A DNA stretch of 7,899 nt from assembly GCA_030599435.1 (NCBI GenBank), contig JAUVNZ010000062.1, positions 1 to 7,899 of the forward strand, written 5' to 3'. The position numbers were made by a program, and so were the translations under genes. The stretch is from Gammaproteobacteria bacterium. GTDB taxonomy: Bacteria; Pseudomonadota; Gammaproteobacteria; SZUA-152. Each line of letters starts with the position of its first letter. The first letter of the stretch is position 1. Below the pieces are notes generated by a model. That model made no database searches, had not been told where the DNA came from, and saw nothing but the letters and a program-made list of their open reading frames with translations. Shown piece after piece: positions 1 to 5,607 of this stretch.

Positions 1-1193
1 CTACTGCGGTGATGGATCTTTTCTCCGACGAAGCCATGATCAACATCACTTGCAACATCCTCGAACCATCTACCGGCCAGGGTTACGAGCGTGATCCTCG
101 TTCTGTTGCTGGACGCGCCGAAGCCTACCTGAAGAGCACCGGTATTGCCGACAAAGCCTTCTTTGGGCCTGAGCCTGAATTCTTCATCCTCGACGACGTA
201 CGCTGGGGCACCACCATGGCAGGAAGCTTTTACAAAGTTGATTCTGAAGAGTCTGAGTGGAACTCTGAAAAAGTCTACGAAGACGGCAACATCGGTCACC
301 GTCCGGGCGTTAAGGGTGGTTACTTTCCCGTGCCACCAGTCGATAGCCTGCACGACATCCGTGCTGCCATGTGTCTGGCCATGGAAGAAATGGGTGTTCC
401 AGTTGAAGTGCATCACCACGAAGTTGCCACTGCTGGCCAGTGCGAAATCGGCACCAAATACAGCACCCTGACTCAACGCGCTGACTGGGTGCAAATTCAA
501 AAATATTGCACTCACAACGTCGCCCACGCCTACGGCAAAACAGCGACCTTTATGCCTAAGCCTCTAGTTGGTGACAACGGTTCTGGCATGCACGTGCACA
601 TGTCTCTGTTCAAAGGCAGCGATAACCTGTTTGCCGGTGATGAGTACGGTGGTCTGTCTGAAACCGCATTGTTCTACATCGGTGGACTCATCAAACATGC
701 CCGCGCACTGAACGCCTTTGCTAACGCTTCAACCAATTCTTACAAACGTTTGGTGCCCGGCTTTGAAGCCCCGGTAATGCTGGCCTATTCAGCCCGTAAC
801 CGTTCTGCTTCTATCCGTATCCCGTTTGACAGCAACCCTAAGGGTCGCCGCGTCGAGTTACGCTTCCCTGATCCTACCGCCAACCCATACCTGGCCTTCG
901 CTGCCATGTTGATGGCTGGCCTGGACGGCGTTCAAAACAAGACCCATCCTGGCGAAGCTATGGATAAGGATCTGTATGACCTGCCAGCCGAAGAAGCCGC
1001 TGCAATTCCGCAAGTTTGTCATTCATTCGACCAGGCCCTGGAAGAACTGGATGCCGATCGCGGCTTCCTGACTGCTGGCGGTGTTTTCACTGACGACATG
1101 ATTAGCGCTTTCATTGAGCTGAAGATGGAAGAAATCACCCGCCTGCGTATGAGCACGCATCCGGTTGAGTTTGATATGTACTACTCTTGCTAA
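1..1193 (+). CDS. glnA: Glutamine synthetase type I (GSI-beta), 5'-truncated by the window edge
   Basis: Glutamine synthetase makes glutamine from glutamate, ammonia and ATP as a cytoplasmic dodecamer. It is the main ammonia-assimilating enzyme and the target of NtrBC control. The window opens inside the gene: the frame is open from base 3, and the first visible residues (TAVMDLF) align with about residue 73 of the E. coli protein, so roughly 72 N-terminal residues are missing. The GTG at 9 and ATG at 12 are internal codons, not starts. Visible hallmarks are the metal-binding GPEPEFF segment, [10 protein letters not shown], the ATP-region [36 protein letters not shown] and [16 protein letters not shown]. 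The tyrosine in DLYDLP (codon 975-977) matches Tyr397, the adenylylation site of GSI-beta enzymes, so control by GlnE is expected. The normal C-terminus ([11 protein letters not shown]) is followed by a terminator, so glnA is not in one simple operon with ntrBC. Identity is near certain. Confidence 0.98.
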   Translation, partial: TAVMDLFSDEAMINITCNILEPSTGQGYERDPRSVAGRAEAYLKSTGIADKAFFGPEPEFFILDDVRWGTTMAGSFYKVDSEESEWNSEKVYEDGNIGHRPGVKGGYFPVPPVDSLHDIRAAMCLAMEEMGVPVEVHHHEVATAGQCEIGTKYSTLTQRADWVQIQKYCTHNVAHAYGKTATFMPKPLVGDNGSGMHVHMSLFKGSDNLFAGDEYGGLSETALFYIGGLIKHARALNAFANASTNSYKRLVPGFEAPVMLAYSARNRSASIRIPFDSNPKGRRVELRFPDPTANPYLAFAAMLMAGLDGVQNKTHPGEAMDKDLYDLPAEEAAAIPQVCHSFDQALEELDADRGFLTAGGVFTDDMISAFIELKMEEITRLRMSTHPVEFDMYYSC

Positions 1194-1231
1194 GACAGCT
1201 ATATCGTTAGCTGATCAGCGCACGCTGCATC

Positions 1232-1268
1232 AAAAGCCCCCTCTCCTATGGGACAGGGGGCTTTTTTT
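1232..1268 (+). terminator. Rho-independent terminator of glnA
   Basis: A GC-rich stem pairs 1235-1246 with 1251-1262. It has 11 matched pairs, one C-C mismatch and a 4-base TATG loop, and is followed directly by seven T (1262-1268). A short A run at 1232-1235 precedes it. It lies 38 bases past the glnA stop and should separate glnA from the downstream genes. Confidence 0.95.
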
Positions 1269-1281
1269 ATGGTCAGGATGA

Positions 1282-1380
1282 CCTGTATGTCGCGGGAGGG
1301 CACGACTGCATGGATACAGGAGGTAGAGCAACGCAGGAGCAGTTGCCGAGGACGCCGGGAGCGACGCTGTCTAACGGCGT
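1282..1380. repeat. GC-rich structured intergenic element with three hairpins and GGA motifs
   Basis: Bases 1281-1380 are 63% GC, whereas the next 60 bases are 30% GC. Three potential hairpins follow one another. In the first, 1282-1288 pairs with 1314-1320 (CCTGTAT/ATACAGG) and encloses GTCG/CGAC (1289-1292 with 1303-1306). In the second, 1328-1332 pairs with 1342-1346 (GCAAC/GTTGC). In the third, 1352-1357 pairs with 1375-1380 (ACGCCG/CGGCGT). GGGAG or CAGGAG cores recur at about 1294, 1318, 1335 and 1357, mostly in loops or linkers. The segment reads like a dispersed intergenic repeat of the kind scattered in gammaproteobacterial genomes; that is an impression from memory, and no second copy lies in this window. 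A CsrA/RsmA-binding RNA is an alternative, but I see no terminator directly after it. Strand and boundaries are uncertain. Confidence 0.5.
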
Positions 1381-1403
1381 TAATGAGATTATTCATCCAA
1401 AAA

Positions 1404-1432
1404 TTGTACTAACAGTCCCACTTAGCTACAGT
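1404..1432 (+). promoter_or_regulatory. Possible sigma-70 promoter of the DUF4124 gene
   Basis: TTGTAC (1404-1409) and TACAGT (1427-1432) are separated by exactly 17 bases, and each matches its consensus at four of six positions. Transcription would begin about at the ATG (1439), giving a nearly leaderless message. That fits the lack of a clear Shine-Dalgarno sequence before this gene. The match is modest and chance is quite possible. Confidence 0.3.
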
Positions 1433-1438
1433 AGAATT

Positions 1439-1954
1439 ATGAGACCAATAACACTATCGACACTCCTGCTGCTAGGCGCGTTTACTATCACCAATGCAAC
1501 AGCCGAAGTTTACAAGCACACCAACCCTGATGGCAGCGTAACCTTCAGTGATGTGCCTGCCAAAATTGACGCCAAGCCCATCGCGCTTCCACCTTCATCC
1601 ACCTATTCACCACCGCCAACACGCAAATCAGAAACCAGTTCTGCACCAGTAAAAGTAGCGGTAAATTATGAATCGATTTCCATCACCAGCCCCACCAATG
1701 ACACGGCAGTGCGTAATAATGCCGGTAATTTAACTATTGAATTCAATGTCAAACCAGCACTCAAACCCGGGCATTCCTACGTACTGTTAATGGATGGCAA
1801 AAATGTAGGCGAAGGACAAACAGGAAATATCAAACTTAACAATGTTGATCGTGGAAGCCACACATTCACTGTTCAAGTAGTTGATGGAGACAAAAAAATG
1901 ATCATCCAGTCCACTGCCGTGGTGGTGCATTTACAGCGAGCCAGCGTCCCTTAA
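1439..1954 (+). CDS. Exported DUF4124 domain protein of unknown function
   Basis: This 171-residue protein probably acts in the periplasm. Residues 1-22 form a signal peptide (MRP, then a run of Leu, ending ATA before Glu23), which points to signal peptidase I cleavage. Residues 23 to about 45 carry the DUF4124 signature (VYKHTNPDGSVTFSDVP). A Pro/Ser/Thr-rich linker spans about 48-70. The C-terminal 95 or so residues (from about ISITSPTND) look like a small all-beta domain with the DGKNVGEGQ and NVDRGSHTFTVQV segments seen in DUF4124 proteins near ntrB in pseudomonads. I chose the ATG at 1439 because it gives a clean signal peptide; an upstream ATG at 1310 would add residues read from the structured intergenic element. 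No strong ribosome binding site is visible. No biochemical function is known to me, and the recurrent position between glnA and ntrB is the only hint. Confidence 0.85.
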   Translation: MRPITLSTLLLLGAFTITNATAEVYKHTNPDGSVTFSDVPAKIDAKPIALPPSSTYSPPPTRKSETSSAPVKVAVNYESISITSPTNDTAVRNNAGNLTIEFNVKPALKPGHSYVLLMDGKNVGEGQTGNIKLNNVDRGSHTFTVQVVDGDKKMIIQSTAVVVHLQRASVP

Positions 1955-2038
1955 ATCACCGTCCATTAAAACAAAGACCCTTTGACTAAATAAATTTTTA
2001 CCGCAACCACCTAACCTCAATTCAACCCAAACTTGCTG

Positions 2039-2055
2039 TGCACCGTAATGGTGCA
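2039..2055. promoter_or_regulatory. NtrC-binding site (enhancer/operator) upstream of ntrB
   Basis: TGCACC-N5-GGTGCA is a perfect 6-bp inverted repeat with a 5-base spacer, the known consensus form of NtrC (GlnG) sites such as those upstream of E. coli glnA. It lies 84 bases after the DUF4124 gene and 211 bases before the ntrB ATG. Its centre is about 200 bases upstream of the start predicted from the sigma-54-like element at 2220-2235, a normal enhancer distance. A TATAGT at 2074-2079 lies just downstream, so NtrC could also block a sigma-70 promoter there, as at E. coli glnLp. Which role applies cannot be read from the sequence. Confidence 0.8.
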
Positions 2056-2219
2056 TTCCCCACTGATTTACGCTATAGTACATTCTAGTAACGCGGTAAT
2101 TTCTGTATCGCACACGAGTTGAATCGTAGCTGAATTCTATCGCTAAGTTATTGTATTTAATGTTTTTATACATAAACAAAGCTATAGCGTCATAGCCAAT
2201 CTTGAGGCTGTCGCTAAAC

Positions 2220-2235
2220 TGGTTTGGTTCTTGCT
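2220..2235 (+). promoter_or_regulatory. Candidate sigma-54 promoter of ntrBC
   Basis: The segment has the invariant GG-N10-GC spacing of RpoN promoters: GG at 2221-2222 and GC at 2233-2234. The -12 half (TTGCT) fully matches the consensus. The -24 half (TGGTTT) matches only the TGG of TGGCAC. Transcription would start near 2246, leaving about 20 leader bases before the ATG at 2266. The paired NtrC palindrome upstream raises the likelihood. The weak -24 half lowers it. Confidence 0.5.
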
Positions 2236-2265
2236 AACACCTTCAATATGTCACCGAGAATTATC

Positions 2266-3405
2266 ATGTCACCTGAGCATTACCAACGCATTCTGGAAAA
2301 TTTGTCCCATGCGGTGATGATGTTTGATGCTAACCTGAAACTGGACTACATCAACTCCGCCGGTGAAATGTTGTTTGCTGTGAGTGCTAAACGACTCATT
2401 GGCCAAAAAAGTGAGACTTTATTTCCCGCAGATAGTCGGCTGCTGGAAGCAATTAGTAAGGGCGTTGACAGCGGCCATTCCTTCACGGAACACGAAGTCA
2501 TCATCACCTTACCCGGTCAACGCGAAATAACTGTCGACTACACCATTACCCCATTGGCTAAACAATTAGGACAATCCGGCCTGCTTGTTGAAATTCAACA
2601 GATGGATCAGCAAATTCGCATCGCTCGCGAAGAACATCAACTCAGCCAACAACAAACTTTTCGCGCTTTGGTCCGCGGTCTGGCGCATGAAATCAAAAAC
2701 CCACTCGGAGGTCTACGAGGAGCCGCACAATTACTGGAACGTGAACTGCCCAGTGACGATCTCAAAGAGTTTACCAACATCATTATCGGTGAAGCTGATC
2801 GGCTGCAAAACCTGGTTGACCGTATTCTCGGCCCGAACACGCTACCGAAAAAAGAGTCTCTCAATATTCACCAGGTACTGGAGCACGTCCATCAACTGGT
2901 AAGCGTCGGTATTAGTAGCGACATACACATTATCACCGATTACGATCCTAGCATTCCGGATCTAATTGCAGATCGGGACCAACTTATACAGGCTATATTA
3001 AATATCGTAGGCAATGCTGTTCAAGCCATAGGCAGTAAGGGTGAAATCACCCTGAGCACACGATCCGTACGCCAGTTCACCATCGGCCATGTGCAACATA
3101 AACTGGTCTGTAGGATAGATATCGTTGATAACGGCCCGGGAATACAAGATGACATGCTGGAAAGTATTTTTTTACCGATGGTCACAGGGCGCGCAGAAGG
3201 CACAGGCCTCGGATTATCTATTGCTCAATCGCTCATAAACCAACATGGCGGCTTAATACAATGCGAGAGTCAACCGGGGAGCACTAAATTTAGTTTGTTA
3301 ATACCTATTGGAACAGTACCTCTTGAATCAATGCAACCTGAATCAACATCGACTGACACAACTAATAGTCAGTCGCTGGAAACAAAAATGAGAGTTAGCA
3401 CATGA
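2266..3405 (+). CDS. ntrB: Nitrogen regulation sensor histidine kinase/phosphatase NtrB (GlnL)
   Basis: NtrB is the cytoplasmic kinase that phosphorylates NtrC under nitrogen limitation and, with PII (GlnB), dephosphorylates it when nitrogen is plentiful. The protein has 379 residues (E. coli 349). A PAS-type sensor domain covers about 1-115, and no membrane segment is seen. The H-box GLAHEIKNPLGG places the phosphorylated His at residue 141 (E. coli His139). The N-box Asn is near residue 250 (NIVGNAVQAIG), the G1 motif DNGPGI begins at 288, and the G2 motif GTGLGLS begins at 312. A Ser/Thr-rich tail of about 25 residues adds length. I chose the ATG at 2266 because it aligns with family N-termini and follows a weak GAG 7 bases upstream. 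In-frame TTG (2224) and ATG (2248) lack a ribosome binding site and lie within or next to the predicted promoter. The stop overlaps the ntrC start, indicating translational coupling. Identity is very secure. Confidence 0.96.
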   Translation: MSPEHYQRILENLSHAVMMFDANLKLDYINSAGEMLFAVSAKRLIGQKSETLFPADSRLLEAISKGVDSGHSFTEHEVIITLPGQREITVDYTITPLAKQLGQSGLLVEIQQMDQQIRIAREEHQLSQQQTFRALVRGLAHEIKNPLGGLRGAAQLLERELPSDDLKEFTNIIIGEADRLQNLVDRILGPNTLPKKESLNIHQVLEHVHQLVSVGISSDIHIITDYDPSIPDLIADRDQLIQAILNIVGNAVQAIGSKGEITLSTRSVRQFTIGHVQHKLVCRIDIVDNGPGIQDDMLESIFLPMVTGRAEGTGLGLSIAQSLINQHGGLIQCESQPGSTKFSLLIPIGTVPLESMQPESTSTDTTNSQSLETKMRVST

Positions 3406-4835
3406 GTTCATTACACAACATTTGGGTCATTGATGATGACCGCTCAATTCGCTGGGTTCTTGAAAGGGCTCTCAAACAAGCCGATATGGATGTAACCACT
3501 TTTGAAAATGCCGCTGGCGTGTTAGAGCGATTAAGAACCGAAAAACCAAATGCCATTATTACCGACGTCCGCATGCCTGGCGTTGATGGCTTACAACTGA
3601 TGGAACAGATCAGCGCTCTGTATCCCGAGTTACCAGTAATTATCATGACTGCCCATTCGGATCTGGATAGTGCAGTTTCTGCTTATCAAGGTGGTGCTTT
3701 TGAATATTTACCAAAACCCTTTGATGTTGATGAAGCCGTTGAACTAGTTAACCGTGCTATACAACATAATCAAAACCTGAAGGCCGGCGAATCAATCGCA
3801 GTACTGGAAGAAACCCCGGAGATTATTGGTAAAGCTGCTTCCATGCAGGAAGTTTTTCGCGCTATCGGCCGCCTTGCCCGTTCAAAAATCACCGTGTTAA
3901 TTAATGGTGAGTCAGGTACTGGCAAAGAACTGGTGGCGTTGGCGTTGCATCGCCATAGTCCTCGCACCAATAAACCGTTTATCGCGCTAAACACGGCAGC
4001 GATTCCTCGTGATTTATTAGAGTCCGAACTTTTTGGTCACGAACGTGGCGCTTTTACAGGCGCGCAAAGTGCTCGCAAAGGTCGCTTTGAACAAGCCGAT
4101 GGCGGCACGTTGTTTCTTGATGAAATCGGCGATATGCCTGCCGAGCTACAAACACGTTTGTTGCGCGTACTGGCCGATGGAGTGTTTTACCGCGTCGGTG
4201 GCCATACCCCAACTAAAGTCGATGTGCGTATTATTGCCGCCACGCATCAAAACCTGGAACAACGTGTAAAAGATGGTCAGTTCCGTGAAGATCTGTTTCA
4301 TCGTCTTAATGTTATTCGTATACACATGCCCGCGTTGCGTGAGAGACAGGAAGACATCCCTCTGTTGGCAAAACATTTTCTTGCCGGTGCGGCAAAAGAA
4401 TTAAACGTGGATGTAAAACAGCTGGACAAGAAAGCAGAAGCTTATCTTAGCCAACTGGAATGGCCAGGCAATGTGCGCCAACTTGAAAACACTTGCCGTT
4501 GGCTTACCGTCATGTCTCCTGGGAAAAAAATTCATCTGGATAACCTGCCTGTAGAACTACAGGAAGCTAATAACCAGATCTCGTCAGGTGAACTTCAAGA
4601 TGGCGATTGGGAAGAAAATTTACGCCACTGGGTCGACGCACTTCTCACCAATGGAGAACTTGCTTTATTAGATAAGGCCGTGCCACGTTTTGAGCGCATT
4701 ATGATTGAGATAGCATTAAAACATACCGGGGGGCGCAAACAGGACGCTGCCAAACTTCTAGGCTGGGGTCGTAACACCCTGACAAGAAAAATAAAAGAAT
4801 TGGGAATGAATAGCGCTTCTGAGAAATCTACTTAA
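3402..4835 (+). CDS. ntrC: Nitrogen regulation response regulator NtrC (GlnG), sigma-54 activator
   Basis: NtrC is the DNA-binding AAA+ activator that, once phosphorylated by NtrB, remodels sigma-54 RNA polymerase at nitrogen-regulated promoters. It has 477 residues (E. coli 469) and all three domains. The receiver domain covers about 1-120, with acidic D11-D13, phospho-acceptor Asp55, Thr83 and Lys105. The AAA+ domain has Walker A GESGTGKE at 169-176, the sigma-54-contacting GAFTGA loop at 216-221, and Walker B with the Asp240-Glu241 pair. The C-terminal Fis-type helix-turn-helix ([20 protein letters not shown] and the following helix) binds DNA. The ATG overlaps the ntrB stop by four bases (ATGA), with a GAGAG about 7 bases upstream, so the pair is co-transcribed and coupled. 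No key residue is missing. The palindrome at 2039-2055 is a probable target of this protein. Confidence 0.97.
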   Translation: MSSLHNIWVIDDDRSIRWVLERALKQADMDVTTFENAAGVLERLRTEKPNAIITDVRMPGVDGLQLMEQISALYPELPVIIMTAHSDLDSAVSAYQGGAFEYLPKPFDVDEAVELVNRAIQHNQNLKAGESIAVLEETPEIIGKAASMQEVFRAIGRLARSKITVLINGESGTGKELVALALHRHSPRTNKPFIALNTAAIPRDLLESELFGHERGAFTGAQSARKGRFEQADGGTLFLDEIGDMPAELQTRLLRVLADGVFYRVGGHTPTKVDVRIIAATHQNLEQRVKDGQFREDLFHRLNVIRIHMPALRERQEDIPLLAKHFLAGAAKELNVDVKQLDKKAEAYLSQLEWPGNVRQLENTCRWLTVMSPGKKIHLDNLPVELQEANNQISSGELQDGDWEENLRHWVDALLTNGELALLDKAVPRFERIMIEIALKHTGGRKQDAAKLLGWGRNTLTRKIKELGMNSASEKST

Positions 4836-4895
4836 AAACTAAACTGATTCTCCAGAAACAACTCCAGCATTTATCCCAACCTTACCTTCATACAT

Positions 4896-4925
4896 AAAAA
4901 AAGCCGCCTTATTAGGCGGCCTTTT
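4896..4925. terminator. Bidirectional intrinsic terminator between ntrC and the pilin gene
   Basis: A perfect 7-bp GC-rich stem (GCCGCCT at 4903-4909 with AGGCGGC at 4914-4920) has a TATT loop. Four T follow on the + strand (4922-4925), and seven A precede it (4896-4902), which read as seven U on the - strand. It ends ntrBC 61 bases past the ntrC stop and the convergent pilin message 20 bases past its stop. The longer U tract serves the - strand. Confidence 0.92.
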
Positions 4926-4945
4926 AAATACTTATCGTTAACAAT

Positions 4946-5308
4946 CTATGAAATAGAACCCACACAACGAACTTTTTCATTAATATCTTTGGTTGGTTCA
5001 TTGCATAGTGAATTTGTGTAAGTTGGAATAGTGTGATTCTCGCCATCAACCCTCACCAAAATGCCGCCCGATACTGCTTTGCCACTGACACCTTCTGCCA
5101 AAGCTACCACCGATGGTGTACCCCCTGTTTGAGCAGTAAAATCGGTATGGCTGTTCTTCGCGGTCACCGAAATATCCCATTTGGCCTGAGCGTTTGCTTC
5201 TTCAGCTGCTACTACGAAATCAGGTACTGTCATCATGCCAATCACAGCCAGCATAGCCATGCCCAGTACCGCTTCAATCAGAGTAAATCCACTAGATTTG
5301 TACTTCAT
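4946..5308 (-). CDS. Type IV pilin-like protein with class III signal peptide
   Basis: The 120-residue prepilin has a 7-residue leader (MKYKSSG) followed by FTLIEAVLGM, the site cut and N-methylated by prepilin peptidase (PilD type). Mature residues include Phe1, Glu5 and Pro22, all typical of type IVa pilins, and the hydrophobic first helix covers about 1-28. The globular part is short. Two cysteines near the end (precursor 102 and 115) probably form the C-terminal disulfide loop. The tail (VDG..IPTYTN..C to VRCVG) recalls MSHA-type pilins, but this is a weak resemblance, and I cannot separate major pilin, minor pilin and type II secretion pseudopilin. The start at 5308 is chosen because it gives the correct short leader and has a strong GGGAG 6 bases upstream; an in-frame ATG at 5350 would add 14 residues. 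No assembly genes are in view, so PilBCD-type partners must lie elsewhere. A CRP-type promoter lies upstream. Confidence 0.88.
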   Translation of the reverse strand: MKYKSSGFTLIEAVLGMAMLAVIGMMTVPDFVVAAEEANAQAKWDISVTAKNSHTDFTAQTGGTPSVVALAEGVSGKAVSGGILVRVDGENHTIPTYTNSLCNEPTKDINEKVRCVGSIS

Positions 5309-5314
5309 TTTAAT

Positions 5315-5319
5315 CTCCC
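5315..5319 (-). promoter_or_regulatory. Strong ribosome binding site of the pilin gene
   Basis: GGGAG on the - strand lies 6 bases before the ATG at 5308 and decides the start against the longer reading from 5350. It suggests efficient translation, as expected for a structural subunit. Confidence 0.85.
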
Positions 5320-5354
5320 AATCTCGTCCCAAAATAAGCAAATGAGCCATAATT

Positions 5355-5383
5355 TATCTATTTTGGTTAACGGCTGGGGTCAA
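5355..5383 (-). promoter_or_regulatory. Sigma-70-like promoter of the pilin gene
   Basis: On the - strand, TTGACC (5383-5378, five of six consensus matches) is followed after 17 bases by TAGATA (5360-5355, a poor -10). Predicted transcription start is near 5348, giving a leader of about 40 bases. The weak -10 fits an activator-dependent promoter with the CRP-type site upstream. Confidence 0.5.
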
Positions 5384-5410
5384 AATTGCAATAGAGTAAG
5401 CAAGGCAGTT

Positions 5411-5426
5411 TGTGAACCAGGTCACA
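5411..5426. promoter_or_regulatory. CRP (Vfr)-type binding site upstream of the pilin gene
   Basis: TGTGA-N6-TCACA is a perfect match to both half-sites of the cAMP receptor protein consensus, and the flanking T and A extend the symmetry to TTGTGA/TCACAA. Its centre (5418.5) is about 70.5 bases upstream of the start predicted at 5348, on the helix face used by class I CRP promoters. The site is between two - strand genes and nearest the pilin gene, so the pilin is its likely target. On the - strand a TGG-to-TGC segment (5419-5405) overlaps it and weakly resembles a sigma-54 promoter, a possible but less likely alternative. Confidence 0.75.
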
Positions 5427-5525
5427 ACTTGGGCAGCAATAGAACTATGTAAGATTAGCAATCCAGAAAAAATGATATGAAACTACGCTGACAAAATTAT
5501 ACCTTCTTCTATATATAGGTAACTA

Positions 5526-5548
5526 AACAGGGTGAAACCTACCCTGTT
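5526..5548 (-). terminator. Probable terminator of the outer-membrane protein gene
   Basis: A perfect 8-bp inverted repeat (AACAGGGT at 5526-5533 with ACCCTGTT at 5541-5548) has a 7-base loop and lies 59 bases beyond the stop of the - strand gene. The downstream U tract on the - strand is short and interrupted (TTTAGTT), so termination may be partial or the hairpin may only protect the 3' end. Confidence 0.55.
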
Positions 5549-5607
5549 CTATTACGAAAGAGCGGCCTCACCACTACAACTACATTAATTTCAGACTTTC
5601 ATTACCG

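Noticed and set aside
1310..1438. Upstream ATG extension of the DUF4124 gene by 43 residues
   Set aside because: It would translate the structured intergenic element and place the clear signal peptide in the interior of the protein; the start at 1439 is far better.
1913..1929. Second NtrC site at the end of the DUF4124 gene (GGTGCA at 1924-1929)
   Set aside because: Only one half-site matches; the other arm agrees at two of six positions, so it is at best a weak accessory site.
1931..2179. 82-residue open frame on the - strand over the ntrB upstream gap
   Set aside because: It has no recognisable domain and a Tyr/Asn-rich, low-quality composition, and it covers the NtrC palindrome and the DUF4124 stop.
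2071..2189. Inverted repeat CGCTATAG (2071-2078) and CTATAGCG (2182-2189)
   Set aside because: Eight bases over a loop of about 100 in AT-rich sequence is expected by chance, and nothing else supports a mobile-element end.
2224..2265. TTG (2224) or ATG (2248) as ntrB start
   Set aside because: Neither has a Shine-Dalgarno sequence at a usable distance, and the TTG falls inside the sigma-54-like element. Family N-termini align with the ATG at 2266.
5033..5452. 139-residue open frame on the + strand antisense to the pilin gene
   Set aside because: It mirrors the pilin coding region and its promoter, and has no recognisable domain or ribosome binding site.
5496..5501. Perfect TATAAT on the - strand as a distal pilin promoter
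   Set aside because: No acceptable -35 lies 16-18 bases upstream and the resulting leader would be about 180 bases; the CRP-linked promoter nearer the gene is preferred.
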